In this document: one piece after another, positions 16,852-27,186 of the stretch
How the letters are laid out: each line of letters begins with the position of its first letter
How positions within the stretch are numbered: position 1 is the first letter of the stretch
Translations under genes and position numbers: made by a program
Notes under the pieces: model-generated
Database searches by the model: none
Told to the model about the DNA's origin: nothing
The model's input: only the letters and a program-made list of their open reading frames with translations
Assembly: GCF_008635795.1 (NCBI RefSeq)
Contig: NZ_VWRQ01000020.1
Coordinates: 1-64,000, forward strand
Origin: Paenibacillus tepidiphilus
Lineage (GTDB): Bacteria > Bacillota > Bacilli > Paenibacillales > Paenibacillaceae
Length of the DNA: 64,000 nucleotides
Reading direction: 5' to 3'

Positions 16852-17751
16852 TTAATTTGATGTATCCTCGTTTCTTTTCTGCTTAGTTGTGCGGTCCGAC
16901 GCCCCCTTAATGGTCATCGTAAGCTGCTGTCGCATATCGTTGATTTCAGCATAGAGTTTGCGAATTTCCACCATGTGTGAGCTACGCTCATTGGATAGTT
17001 CATCCTGTAGTTCACGTCGTAAGTTGACGAGTGCCTTATCGGCTTCTAGATCTGCACGAAACTTCGCGTCCTGCAGCTCACGTACGTGGCGCTCTGATGT
17101 CTCCTTACGTTCTTTGTCGGCTGTTGCCTGTAGTTGCTTACTCAAAGCGCTCAATTGTTCTATTTCACGACGCTGATCATCAGTTAACTTAGTTAACTCG
17201 GTTAACTGGCTTTGTAAGGCTTTTGCTTGGTTAACTTCTTCTGCTTGACTAGCAAGTAGTCCAGAGAAACTGTCGAACCGCGTCTTATACTCAGAAATCA
17301 GATCTTCACCACGCTCGTTCGCCTGTTGCAGCTGCTGAACGTGCTTCTCCAATTCCTCTATTTGTTTTTGCATATTTCCAGTTAGCGCAGCCGCCTTACC
17401 AAGGTCTTCTGAGAGCTGCCGTATTTCGTCATGCTGGGATGAGATTACGCTGGACAGTTCTCCCACTCGCTCGGCGTGTTCCTCACCAACACGGACACGG
17501 CTCGTTTGTTCAACCATTACCATAGAAAGAAACAACTCTGAGATCCGCCGCGTGTGAAAATCCAGCTCATCGAGCTGCTTCGCATAGCCCGCAACCTCAT
17601 TGTTTTTGAGCTTCTGCATTTCGTACAGCGAAGCCATATGCAGGAGGAAATCACCTTGATCATTAAACTCAGACCCTGCGAAGAGTTCTTCGATATGCTG
17701 CTTAGATTCCTGGCTTATTTTATACCCCTTGGTGATCTTCTCACTCATCAT
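16852..17751 (-). CDS. Coiled-coil DNA-binding-type plasmid protein
   Basis: Start taken at ATG 17751 (GGAG 7 nt upstream), giving 299 residues; the longer frame from 17769 lacks a ribosome site. Residues 1-50 could be a small DNA-binding domain; residues 85-285 are an almost unbroken heptad-rich coiled coil (LSEDLGKAAAL, IEELEKHVQQLQQ, VNLRRELQDEL). The architecture recalls KfrA-type plasmid proteins, which bind their own promoter and form rods. GTTAAC repeats lie upstream of its promoter and also inside the gene at 17181-17209. Possible roles are autoregulation, segregation or nucleoid organisation. Confidence 0.55.
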   Translation of the reverse strand: MMSEKITKGYKISQESKQHIEELFAGSEFNDQGDFLLHMASLYEMQKLKNNEVAGYAKQLDELDFHTRRISELFLSMVMVEQTSRVRVGEEHAERVGELSSVISSQHDEIRQLSEDLGKAAALTGNMQKQIEELEKHVQQLQQANERGEDLISEYKTRFDSFSGLLASQAEEVNQAKALQSQLTELTKLTDDQRREIEQLSALSKQLQATADKERKETSERHVRELQDAKFRADLEADKALVNLRRELQDELSNERSSHMVEIRKLYAEINDMRQQLTMTIKGASDRTTKQKRNEDTSN

Positions 17752-17779
17752 CAATCGCTCCGTTTTCATATTTATTACA

Positions 17780-17872
17780 ATTATATCACGAGTGAATTTA
17801 ATGTGTAAATATGTTGGTTAACTCAGTTAACTCAGTTAACCATGGATATATCAATATTAATTAGTTAACTAA
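17780..17872 (-). promoter_or_regulatory. Promoter and GTTAAC operator cluster
   Basis: Minus strand: -35 TTACAC, 17-bp spacer, -10 TATAAT (17780-17785). Upstream lie three GTTAAC sites at 9-bp steps (17817-17840, flanked GG...CC) and a perfect palindrome TTAGTTAACTAA (17861-17872). This looks like a cooperative operator for the coiled-coil protein. Confidence 0.6.
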
Positions 17873-17879
17873 ATCTTGC

Positions 17880-18110
17880 ATTCGCGGTACTTCAGACGAA
17901 GCCGGACTTCCCGTTCGGCACGGCTGGTGGTACCGGCCGGCATCAGGAACTGATGCTCGCGCTCCCGGCGCTCCGGACGAAGCCAAGCCGGTCTAAAGTT
18001 TGGATGCAGCCGGCCCGCTGCCTGATTCTCTTTAGAAGCATCAGACAGCGGGTCGTCAGTCGTTGCGTCGACCAACTGCTTCGCAAGCTTCAGTCAAATA
18101 CTTCGTTGTC
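17880..18110. repeat. Short family 1 repeat remnant (C)
   Basis: One and a half family 1 units (GAAGCCGGACTTCCCGTTCGG, GCTCGCGCTCCCGGCGCTCC) followed by CAACTGCTTCGCAAGCTTCAG (18070-18090), a tail also found after the array at 31.9-33.6 kb (33571-33594). The region 18110-18390 is GC-rich with no supported gene. Confidence 0.6.
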
Positions 18111-18393
18111 CGCGGCTTAAGACCCACGAACCCCGACCGGCGGGACAGCACCACCTCGCTCCCGCAAATGGGAAGAGAGAACGCGCTCGTGGCGGTACAC
18201 GGGTGTAACTCCTTGCACCACACGTCGGCTGTCTTTATTATTGCGGCGTGCCGGTTATCGTCCAGCGTCTGCAGGAGCAGGATCACCACATGATGTACAC
18301 CGGTGCCCCGGCGCACATCATGTGGGTGTTAAGCGGAACGGCCGCCGCGACCATGCCCGCAAAAGGTCGCCGGGTTCCACGCTGCGAACTTCG

Positions 18394-19418
18394 TGTTTTT
18401 AAAAGAAAATAAAGAATTAGACTGAAAATAAAGTATTTAGACTCGGCGCGGCAATCAGCACTTGCTAGGCGGCCAGAGCTTCAGCACGTGCTCCTGGTTC
18501 TCTCCGGAAGCGCCGTGCGCGGCGATCAGCAGCTGGATACGGCGGCCAGAGCTTCAGCTCATGCTCCTGGTTCTCTCCGGAAGCTCCGGCGCGTTGATCA
18601 GTAGCTGGATACGGTAGCCAAAGCTTCAGCACATGCTCCTGGTTCTTTCCGGAAGCGCCGTGCGCGGCGATCAGCAGCTGGTTATGGCGGTCAGAGCTTC
18701 AGCAAGTGCTCCTAGTTCTTTCCGGAAGCGTGCGCGGCGATCAGCAGCTGGATACGGTGGCCAGAGCTTCAGCACGTGCTCCTGGTTCTTTCCGGAAGCG
18801 CCGGGCGTGGCGATCAGCAGCTGGTTATGGCGGTCAGAGCTTCAGCAAGTGCTCCTAGTTCTTTCCGGAAGCGGGCGCGGCGATCAGAAGCCGGCTACAG
18901 CGTCCAGAGCTTCAGCAAGTGCTCCTGGTTCTCTCCGGAAATGCCGGGCGCGGCGATCAGCAGCTGGATACGGTGGCCAGAGCTTCAGCAAGTGCTCCTA
19001 GTTCTTTCCGGAAGCGGGCGCGGCGATCAGAAGCCGGCTACAGCGTCCAGAGCTTCAGTAAGTGCTCCTGGTTCTCTCCGGAAATGCCGTGCGCGGCGAT
19101 CAGCAGCTGGATACGGTGGCCAGAGCTTCAGCTCGTGCTCCTGGTTCCCGGAAGCGCCGGGCGCCGCGATCGGCAGCCCCGGTTACACCGGCCACCGACA
19201 GCGCATGCTTCAGCTCGTGCTCCTGGTTCTCCGGAAACGCCCGGGCACCGCGATCGGTAACCGGCTACGTTGGCCAGCGGCAGCGCATGCTTCTGTCTAT
19301 AATTTTATTTTCTGGTCCGATTCTTTTTGGACACTCTATTGATGTCCAGTCCACTTCTTATTTTTTTGTGTCTGACGATTTTCATTACAGAAGGCCTCGT
19401 AGCATCAACAACTCCGGT
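18394..19418 (+). mobile_element. Array-bearing element B (family 2)
   Basis: Left end TGTTTTTAAAAGAAAATAAAG with a doubled K motif (18405-18442), then about eleven units of 71-72 bp (GTGCTCCTGGTTCT, CCGGAAGCGCCG, GCGGCGATCAGCAGCTGG, GGCCAGAGCTTCAG), a reversed K motif (19294-19311) and a 106-bp right end matching that of element A, ending CAACAACTCCGG. Two consecutive 143-bp blocks (about 18843-18985 and 18986-19129) are almost identical, a dimeric higher-order repeat. Long open frames in the array are composition artefacts. Confidence 0.65.
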
Positions 19419-20215
19419 CTATTACTTTATTTTCTTCGCACAATCGGCACGCTGGCCCGCTGCTTTTGGCGTACCTCTGACTGTACCGGCCATGCTTGAT
19501 CGCCGTTGTGCTCGACTCCGTTGACTATGGCCATACCAGTTCCGGCGATGTAGATGCCCTATCACCGCATAAGAGCAAAACACTCTCTGGACATGTGGCC
19601 GACCGGTGTTCGCCGTCACCCACAGCCACTCTGTATACGACGTTCCGCGGCCTATCCACAGGCGGCATGGTGTCCTCGTGGAGGACCCGGAGGAGCTATC
19701 ACAACCCATTTTTTGCTGGAGAAAGCGGACCCATCGCTGAGGAACAAACGCCTGTCCCTGGAGCACCGCGGACGATGAAGCGCCGCGCAAGGAGAACGTC
19801 ATCATCAGCCATTATTGCTATGCCACTGTCTGGCACTGCAAAGGATTGGTCGGCACAGTGAGGGGATTGTGCGGACCGACTGACATAAGAACTTCCTCGA
19901 CGTCCGCTCATGTAGGGCGCATCGGATTGGCTGCTCCCTGCCACAGGTTGGACTACTTCAAGGTCGGAACTCATGTAGGACTTCGGCCGGAGCCGAGTCG
20001 AAGAGTGGGTGACATGGGTGGGCAATCCGACCAGCTTCTCGCCGCTTCAGGCCGGAATATGGCACTCCTGCAGAGCTTTGCCGGAGCCAAACGACAGGCG
20101 ACTAGGCCGCAGCGGTCACGATTACCCGACTCTGATGCAGGCCGGGTCCTTTCTGGTTCTGTCTACTCCTGCAGGCTGCGACCTGCAGATGCAGATCTGA
20201 AAACTGGATTGTAAC
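19419..20215. other. GC-rich region without a supported gene
   Basis: Begins with a reversed K-like motif (GTCTATTACTTTATTTTCTT, 19418-19437) directly after element B. The rest has overlapping open frames on both strands without ribosome sites. I see no gene. Confidence 0.5.
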
Positions 20216-20228
20216 TCTTATCAAAAAA

Positions 20229-20275
20229 ATAAGCACTCCAATGAACTCTAAGGTTTCCATGGAGTGCTTCACCTA
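20229..20275 (-). terminator. Terminator of the conjugation operon
   Basis: Minus strand AAGCACTCCA...TGGAGTGCTT stem followed by ATTTTTTT, 25-70 bp after the last gene of the VirB-like operon. Confidence 0.75.
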
Positions 20276-20296
20276 TTACATAAATATATGTTTGCT

Positions 20297-20857
20297 TTAG
20301 TTGCCTTCTTCTATTGTTGTAAAATACCATAACTTTTCATTAGTGTGCTCATCTGTCATTTCTTGAAGCCCTAATTGTAATCTTATCTCGCGTTTACCTG
20401 ATAAATGGAGGTTTACAATACATGACATATTACGGCTGGTTTCAGTGGGCGGGTTGTATGAAAACTTTACTAACTCTCCTGGCTCGAATAAGTGAACGTA
20501 TTCTTCAATATACTTTCCTTGATTCGCCGGTTTATCTTTAGCCATGAGATCTAGCATATAGTTCCCGTCAATAAATGTCCCTGCGCTTTCTAAATCGCCT
20601 TTATTGATTAAATCAAGAAAAAGGCCAACTACGTCTTCTAGCTTCTCTCTCGCATGATTTTCATGATGATCTTCTTCAAGGGGGCCCTCTTCAGGTATTA
20701 CAGCAATTACCTGTGGGAACTGAGAAGAGATCGGGGGATTTGTAACTTGTTGAGAATTTTTAAGATGAGTAAAATTAGAGCTAGATTTTTGAGCAAACAT
20801 TACTATTATTGCAAGTAGAATAATCCAGCCGATGCCAATCCATTTAAAAATCTTCAA
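20297..20857 (-). CDS. VirB8-like (NTF2-fold) membrane protein
   Basis: 186 residues from TTG 20857 behind GAGGTGAG. One membrane helix at residues 6-23, a flexible linker, then a domain beginning EDVVGLFLDLINKGDLESAG (about 75-95), typical of NTF2-like folds, with a beta-rich C-terminus. VirB8/TcpC-type proteins have this N-in single-pass layout and form part of the inner-membrane core of conjugative machines. It is the last gene of the minus-strand operon. Assignment rests on layout and context. Confidence 0.55.
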   Translation of the reverse strand: MKIFKWIGIGWIILLAIIVMFAQKSSSNFTHLKNSQQVTNPPISSQFPQVIAVIPEEGPLEEDHHENHAREKLEDVVGLFLDLINKGDLESAGTFIDGNYMLDLMAKDKPANQGKYIEEYVHLFEPGELVKFSYNPPTETSRNMSCIVNLHLSGKREIRLQLGLQEMTDEHTNEKLWYFTTIEEGN

Positions 20858-20868
20858 TTGCTCACCTC

Positions 20869-22803
20869 TTATGGTTTATTTACATAAGCCAATGGATTAG
20901 TTGGTTTACCATTAACATAGACTTCAAAATGGAGATGTCGACCAGCAGCATTACCTGTTTCACCCATTGTTCCAAGAACAGTCCCGGCAATCACTTCTTG
21001 GCCAACGTTTACTTTTAGCGATCCTACCTTCATATGGGCGTATAATGTTTCCAATCCTCCCCCGTGGTCAATGACAACCTTATTTCCATATCCGTCATTG
21101 GTATCTCCTGCAGCGATTACCAGCCCATCCATCGCTGCAATATTTGGGTAATCTTTGGTGTCTGAGTTCGCAGGAGCAATATCTATCCCCTTATGTAGCT
21201 TGTATATCCCTGAGACAGGATTTACTCTCATGCCAAAATTAGAAGTGAGATATTTAGCTGTGGTTGGCCATATCATTTGCCCAGGTTGAACAGGACCCAC
21301 ATCTACGTAATCCCCGGTTTCTGATCCAACAAGTGGTGTATCTGACATTTCAATACCGTACTCACCGTTGTACCCGGCTAGCAATGTATGAGAGGTGTCG
21401 AATTCTTTAATACCAGCAGCAATTAGTTCTACATCCTCTGGTGTAAAGTCGAAGTGTCTGAGTACAGCATCAAATTTCGAATAGTCTGCAGTCCCGCACC
21501 CAACGAGCACACCCGCATTTGATGAGGGTACATACCCTACATCTTCCCAAGCTGATCCTGTCGCGGGATTGATTCCTCCGTCCGGATCATACTTAGTTAA
21601 ATTGTAATCGTGTATTAACTTTTTTAAGCTGTACGCATAATTTGGATCTGTAGCATAACCCGCAGCTTGAAGCTCATTCGCAAATTCATAAGGATTATCC
21701 TTAGAAAGGGCAGTATTATATCTAGGATTATCCAAAAGGAATTTACTATGGTCTGCGAACCCAGCAACAGCATTAGGATACGCCCGAAACTCTGCCTGAA
21801 CTTTTGTGCTCACACCATTGATGTATTCTGTTGTCCACATCAGTACAGTATCACCAGTCCAGTTATGCTTCTTAATACCAAAAAAGTTATAATATTTTGA
21901 AGCCAGTAAAGACGATCCCCACCCACCCTCTTGCACTGCTTGAGCAAGAGTCACACTTGCAGGAACACCACTTGTTTTTGATTCTTCCATTGCCAAAGGC
22001 CCCCACTTTGTGAAGAACGGATTTGTCTTTGTACCTGTTCCAGTAATAATGTTTGGTGCCGGTGAAGTATAATCTGAGTCGAGCTGTATAGTACATGGTT
22101 GGATATCTTCGACCCATTCAGTTGTCGTTGTAGTGGTTACACTACTTCCATTCTTATCACTATACGAAGTGGAAGATGACTCGGAATGTTCCGAGTAAGT
22201 CTTGGTAATGTTTCTGTTCCAAGTATGTGCAGAGATAAGAAGGGAAACCTTCTCTTGGGAACTGGTTGTCCATGATCCATTTGGCATACCATTTTTATCG
22301 TAGTAATAAATCGTTCTGGTTGTGGTGTTATAGAAATCTTCATACTTTAAGTCGGGCTTTAACATATTGGCAATCATTGATGGTGCTATGTCTTCCGGAT
22401 CAAGGTCTTGCTTTGTAATTCTCATATTATCTATTGCTTGTACTACAATCATGGGAGGACGGTACTCTTCAATCGCACAAGTCTTTTCAATTGCAGCGTT
22501 ATACTTCGAAGTGATCGCGTTAACATATGCTTCATCATCACTAGCAAAAAAACGAACAAATACCAGTGCACCACCGACAATAATGATGACTACCATGCAA
22601 ATGAGCAGTGGTACACCTAATGCTGCTGCAAGGGCCGCCAGTGCTTTGGCAAGCATCTTTACTAACATTTTGAAAGCATTTTTAATTAACTTTTTCAGCA
22701 GTTTCTTTAATTGTTGTTTGATTGCCTTTTTAGCTTTTTCTTTAATCTTATTACCTGCACGCTCAGCTACTCCCAGCAAATTCCCTTCAGAAAAACCACT
22801 CAT
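20869..22803 (-). CDS. Bifunctional peptidoglycan hydrolase (GH73 + M23), VirB1-like
   Basis: 644 residues. A basic, helical N-terminus (1-45), one membrane helix (about 54-86), then an extracellular part. Around 270-410 is a glucosaminidase-type domain (GVPASVTLAQAVQEGGWGSS with the catalytic Glu, YNFFGIK). The C-terminus (about 500-644) is an M23 endopeptidase with HKGID (537-541) and HLHFEV (623-628) zinc ligands. Gram-positive conjugation systems use such two-domain enzymes to open the cell wall for the channel. It lies 37 bp after the VirB6 gene and 11 bp before the VirB8-like gene. Confidence 0.85.
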   Translation of the reverse strand: MSGFSEGNLLGVAERAGNKIKEKAKKAIKQQLKKLLKKLIKNAFKMLVKMLAKALAALAAALGVPLLICMVVIIIVGGALVFVRFFASDDEAYVNAITSKYNAAIEKTCAIEEYRPPMIVVQAIDNMRITKQDLDPEDIAPSMIANMLKPDLKYEDFYNTTTRTIYYYDKNGMPNGSWTTSSQEKVSLLISAHTWNRNITKTYSEHSESSSTSYSDKNGSSVTTTTTTEWVEDIQPCTIQLDSDYTSPAPNIITGTGTKTNPFFTKWGPLAMEESKTSGVPASVTLAQAVQEGGWGSSLLASKYYNFFGIKKHNWTGDTVLMWTTEYINGVSTKVQAEFRAYPNAVAGFADHSKFLLDNPRYNTALSKDNPYEFANELQAAGYATDPNYAYSLKKLIHDYNLTKYDPDGGINPATGSAWEDVGYVPSSNAGVLVGCGTADYSKFDAVLRHFDFTPEDVELIAAGIKEFDTSHTLLAGYNGEYGIEMSDTPLVGSETGDYVDVGPVQPGQMIWPTTAKYLTSNFGMRVNPVSGIYKLHKGIDIAPANSDTKDYPNIAAMDGLVIAAGDTNDGYGNKVVIDHGGGLETLYAHMKVGSLKVNVGQEVIAGTVLGTMGETGNAAGRHLHFEVYVNGKPTNPLAYVNKP

Positions 22804-22840
22804 GCTAAAATCACTCTCACCATGAAAATTGCTCCCTTCC

Positions 22841-25054
22841 TTAACTTGACCGCTTCGAAGGAGTATTGGCTTTTGCTGTTGGTGAGACGGTTGGCTTTGC
22901 TGTTGGGATACTGTTTCTGAGTGTTGGAACCTCTACATTTCTTCTACGCAAATCTACACGTGAAGCAGATCGCCCTTTTTCTAAAAAATCATGAGGGTTA
23001 ACAGTACGGCCTTGATAAATCATCGATTTTCCTTCTGAATCGTAAGTCATGGCTGGCACTTCATCTAAAAAGCCTGTTCTAGTAGATGAGGGCTGCATTA
23101 GCGGCTTCAATTCAAAGGGCTTGTCGCTCGAATGTGTAGCAATATAAGGCTTTGCAACCACCTGCCCTTTGCCTAGTGCTGCATTGCCCTTGCCGATATT
23201 AGAAATTCGATTAAACTCACCACTCTTTTCTTGGGTAGCAAGAAAACTACCGTCTTGGGTTTCTACACTAAACACTGGTTGATTCGGAACAAAGCTACCT
23301 GATGAAAGGACTTTACCTGCATGTCTGCTTTGTGCGAAATTCGCGCCTATTTGGTAGCCATTTCTTCCACCAATGACCTCTCCGATAGCTCCATAGACCT
23401 TTTCAGCGCTTGCCCTTTGCACGGCAGGGTCATTTCTCTCTGCTACGCCTCCTGTCAATCCCTTAAATGCAGAACTCACACCAGCACTTACTGCAGTTGC
23501 ACCTTTTGATACAGCGCCCTGTATACCGCCTGTTTTAGCAGCAGGCCCTGACCCTTGAGATGCTTCTTTTGTGCTCATTGATTCTTGATATAACTCCTTT
23601 GTATTTCTGGCCCAAGAGTGGACTCCCTTTCCTGCAGCAACAGCGCCTGCACCAGTTCGATAACCCATCGCATCACCGATCTGGGCACCTGCTTCTGCAA
23701 AAGCAAACTGGCCTACAGCCCCTAATCCTGTTCCCATTGCGCTCCCAGCAAAACGCATTCCTCCCTTACCAAGACCACCAGCGATGTTTCCGACTAGTCT
23801 CATATTGGAGGCGAATGAATTCGGTAGAGCATTCGCTCCACTGTGTGCAGCGCCCTTTCCCCCAGCACCCGAAATTATTCCACCGTTCTGAGATATCGTT
23901 GCTGATCCAGAAAATACCGCGCCGCCTGCTGAGGTTGGCGCACTAGCGTTCCCATTTCCCGATGCCATTTTTTCTCTGAGTGTTGAAAATCCGCCCTTCA
24001 CATCGCTGACAGCTCGTCCCATATGTAGAATGGCCCCCATACCTGCCATTGTTCCGGCTGATGCAAGTTTTGATCCCGTTTGTCCCGTACTACCGAATAT
24101 AAATCGGACAGATTCCGAGAGTGGGATAAATAGTGCCATTGCGACCGTAACATGAAACCAGCCGATGTTTTCATCGAATAGATTAAAGAACAACCAGAAT
24201 AAGCCGGCATGAATCCCTTGAGCAATAATTTGTGACCATAATTCTTTGAATGCAGCCATGGTTATGCTTTGAAGCATCGGGTAAAACATCATAGAAATCC
24301 ATAAAGGCGCAAGGACTAGCAGGAGTGAAATGAATAAAAATCGTTGAAGATAAAATACCTCCCACCAAATAGACAATCCGCGTGTAGCAAACGAAACAAT
24401 CAGTTTGCCGAGACTGCTTTGCTCGTCAGAAAAATCCCGTAACTCTATGCGGTCCCCAGCTTTTGAAACCATATCACCATTTAAGTTCTCACCGTAACTT
24501 GATAAATCTATAGGGGCTTTAATATCCTGGTACACTAGACTGACAACCATATTATTTGCCTGAAATAAGGATCCTGTTAGTGTGAAGAAATTTGAGATTA
24601 ATACAATGCCAATCATGCATTTTAATATTAGTTCTGTCGTCTCAACTTTTAATGTTGAAGAGATAGGGGACAGCGCTGTTACAATCCCTGATTTTACGAT
24701 CGCCGCAGTAATAATAAAACCCATGGCAATGGAAAATAAGGCGTAACCTCTACGTATTACATGATTAAAGTTGGCATCGGTGTATAAACCGTACACTTTA
24801 TTGCCGCAATCAACTTCATCTTTAAAACATCCTTGGTAGAATACATGATCACCAGGATCATGTATCCCTCCGAAAACAGCCAATATCTTGTCAAGAATCC
24901 AGAGAATCGGCTTCGCATACCATGGATCAGTGTCTAACATTCGAGTTTGAAAATGAATGACTCCTGAAGGAGCTGCTGAAGCAAGTGGTACGAATATCAC
25001 ACACATCAAGGTGATGGACAAAAAGATGATGAGTACCTTTCGCTTCGGAATCAT
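22841..25054 (-). CDS. VirB6/TrbL-like polytopic channel protein
   Basis: 737 residues. Signal-like N-terminus (LIIFLSITLMCVIFVPLASAA), then hydrophobic segments near 50-60, 105-125, 140-165, 235-270 and 285-320, followed by a long Gly/Ala/Ser-rich tail (340-737) with repeated alternation of hydrophobic and small residues. This is the usual build of Gram-positive VirB6-like proteins. Its start codon overlaps the stop of the VirB4 gene as TAATG. Confidence 0.75.
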   Translation of the reverse strand: MIPKRKVLIIFLSITLMCVIFVPLASAAPSGVIHFQTRMLDTDPWYAKPILWILDKILAVFGGIHDPGDHVFYQGCFKDEVDCGNKVYGLYTDANFNHVIRRGYALFSIAMGFIITAAIVKSGIVTALSPISSTLKVETTELILKCMIGIVLISNFFTLTGSLFQANNMVVSLVYQDIKAPIDLSSYGENLNGDMVSKAGDRIELRDFSDEQSSLGKLIVSFATRGLSIWWEVFYLQRFLFISLLLVLAPLWISMMFYPMLQSITMAAFKELWSQIIAQGIHAGLFWLFFNLFDENIGWFHVTVAMALFIPLSESVRFIFGSTGQTGSKLASAGTMAGMGAILHMGRAVSDVKGGFSTLREKMASGNGNASAPTSAGGAVFSGSATISQNGGIISGAGGKGAAHSGANALPNSFASNMRLVGNIAGGLGKGGMRFAGSAMGTGLGAVGQFAFAEAGAQIGDAMGYRTGAGAVAAGKGVHSWARNTKELYQESMSTKEASQGSGPAAKTGGIQGAVSKGATAVSAGVSSAFKGLTGGVAERNDPAVQRASAEKVYGAIGEVIGGRNGYQIGANFAQSRHAGKVLSSGSFVPNQPVFSVETQDGSFLATQEKSGEFNRISNIGKGNAALGKGQVVAKPYIATHSSDKPFELKPLMQPSSTRTGFLDEVPAMTYDSEGKSMIYQGRTVNPHDFLEKGRSASRVDLRRRNVEVPTLRNSIPTAKPTVSPTAKANTPSKRSS

Positions 25055-27186
25055 TAGGCCATCACCTCATCCAAGGCTAATTGTTTTTGATCCTCAAATT
25101 CTTCTTCGAATTCAGGTAAAAGACCATTTGCCTGAAGATAGTCTGGATCCGTGTCGATGAACTTACGCATATCTTTAGAGGTAGTGACTTTGATAAAGGC
25201 AGAGCTGCCGCCTACGCGAACAATACATTCACCTTTACTATCATCTCTTTTTGATTCAGCCGGTCGACGGCAAATAATGGCCAGTTCCCCTTCTGAAAAA
25301 CTGAAAATCGATTTCAAATGCTGCTTCTCTTCCAAAGAGATTTGACCTAAGCGAAGGAAAATGCCTGATGTTGCGTTCTTTACAACTGCGATACCATTGG
25401 GATCATCCAAAAACGGCATAAGATCCTGGGTAATGATATCAATTCCGCCATTGTATTTTCGTGCCCGCCGTCCCATATCTTCAACAAACTCCATGCCACC
25501 AGGTATACGCTTCTGTCTCCATGCCTCTTCTAATTTCACGCGTTTCCTGTATTTTCTTAATGATGGTCGCTTAATGAAATATTCCCAGGCTAATGTTGTT
25601 ATAATGTAGTTCATCAAGTCGTAAATATCGCTACCTTCAATTGGTTTAAGATTGAAGTTTATCCAGCAGATGTTATCAAGCATATTGTCTACTGCTTTGC
25701 CATCTCCAAAATTCGTTTGCCCATCTATAAGTTTTCCATCCGGAAAATCTCTCAGATATCCTCGCAAAACCTTCAGCAAACGATTTGCAAACGGATCAGA
25801 TAGTTCTTCAAATGTCAAATTAGTATAGTTGGGATTTACTGTGCAATTGCTCATAATTCTCTTGAAAATATCTGAAAGGGTAATTTCCGGCTTTCTTTTC
25901 TTAATGTAACTGATTTCTCCTGTTTCATTTCTGAAGGCTATTTTTTCAGAAGTGTAGAGCGATGCTGGATCCTCAGTAATCTCGAAATCATTGAAAACAT
26001 CCATGATTGCCTGTTTAATTATTGATTTCTCCTCAGAGGAAAGAGTGCCAGCCAATTTAGTATAAAATTTTAATAGTTGGCCAGTTTTTGCTCCGATAGG
26101 TACTACGACTTTGTTAACCCGCCGGCCGTTAGGCAAGGTAATTTCAACTTCTTCTTCTGTAATTGCACATACATTCAAACAAACTTGCCCGCCTTCGCGT
26201 ATCTCTACCTCTTGTCCACCCATTAATCTACAAATTGGACCATTCTCACCGTCGGGGTCGATAGAAAAAATCCGTATGCCCAATAAAACTTGCGAGGAGC
26301 TGACGTATTTATTACAGAAACTTTTTCCGGATCCCGAAGTGCCTACGATTAAGGATGAATAATTCTCTAGATAAGCTGCAAACGGATTAAAGAAGTCCAT
26401 TGTGTTCGTATGTTTATTGATGCCGAGCGGAACACCCCCGGAATATGGTATTTTGGATGAATAAAACGGGGATGCAGCAACCAGTGATGAGCGATCAAAA
26501 AAGCGCCTGTCCCCAGCATTGTTAAAAAGATTGTTCCCCGTAGGTAAGGTTGAAACCCATCCATCACGTTGCCTGTCATATAGGACGCGTAAATTGTGGT
26601 CATTACCTATCAAGTCATCCTGAATAATCATTCCGATATTGTCCAGTGTCCGTTCGTCTGCTGCATAAATCGTAGCCACACATGTCCCCAAAAAGCCGTC
26701 ATTATAACCGTCTGAGATTTCATCCAATAATCGTTTGGCTTGATTCATTGATTTCTGGGCGTCGTCGGCTTCAAGATCATTCCCGCTCTTTATCATATTT
26801 ATGAGTCTTGCGCCTTCATCGGTGGTGGCTGCTTTGTATACCCGGACGGCTTGACTCTTCGTCAATTTTGAAAAGAAAAAGGTTACATTCATTGCTCCTG
26901 CCCGATAAAGGGTATCAAGCGCACCCGTGCTTAATGATGTTGTGCCAAATTCAAGCTTAAATGATCGGAATGGATAGTCTCCTACAGCTCCTTCACTTTG
27001 ATATCCAATATCTCTTCTACTCGTAGGTATCTCATGGCCGTTAAGACTGATAAGATCAAAGTAAGTTCGCTTTCTCACGTTATATTTGTTCTTTTTTGAT
27101 TTAGTAGTTTGCTCTTCAGGTTCAACCTTAATAGGTTCGTCAGTGTTAATCTTTGATTTTTTTAAAAAAGGCAGTTTAATCTTCAA
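25054..27186 (-). CDS. VirB4-type conjugation ATPase
   Basis: I prefer TTG 27186 (GAGGAGG 9 nt upstream) over ATG 27234, which lacks a ribosome site; this gives 710 residues and nearly removes overlap with the preceding gene. Walker A GTSGSGKS is at about 282-289, followed by IFSIDPDGENGP. The usual Walker B DEAW appears as LEEAW, with Glu instead of Asp. Later motifs GGIDIITQDL and IFLRLGQ are typical of VirB4/TraC. VirB4 ATPases power assembly of the channel at the membrane. The N-terminal domain is short, and the gene before it may supply a second one. Confidence 0.85.
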   Translation of the reverse strand: MKIKLPFLKKSKINTDEPIKVEPEEQTTKSKKNKYNVRKRTYFDLISLNGHEIPTSRRDIGYQSEGAVGDYPFRSFKLEFGTTSLSTGALDTLYRAGAMNVTFFFSKLTKSQAVRVYKAATTDEGARLINMIKSGNDLEADDAQKSMNQAKRLLDEISDGYNDGFLGTCVATIYAADERTLDNIGMIIQDDLIGNDHNLRVLYDRQRDGWVSTLPTGNNLFNNAGDRRFFDRSSLVAASPFYSSKIPYSGGVPLGINKHTNTMDFFNPFAAYLENYSSLIVGTSGSGKSFCNKYVSSSQVLLGIRIFSIDPDGENGPICRLMGGQEVEIREGGQVCLNVCAITEEEVEITLPNGRRVNKVVVPIGAKTGQLLKFYTKLAGTLSSEEKSIIKQAIMDVFNDFEITEDPASLYTSEKIAFRNETGEISYIKKRKPEITLSDIFKRIMSNCTVNPNYTNLTFEELSDPFANRLLKVLRGYLRDFPDGKLIDGQTNFGDGKAVDNMLDNICWINFNLKPIEGSDIYDLMNYIITTLAWEYFIKRPSLRKYRKRVKLEEAWRQKRIPGGMEFVEDMGRRARKYNGGIDIITQDLMPFLDDPNGIAVVKNATSGIFLRLGQISLEEKQHLKSIFSFSEGELAIICRRPAESKRDDSKGECIVRVGGSSAFIKVTTSKDMRKFIDTDPDYLQANGLLPEFEEEFEDQKQLALDEVMA

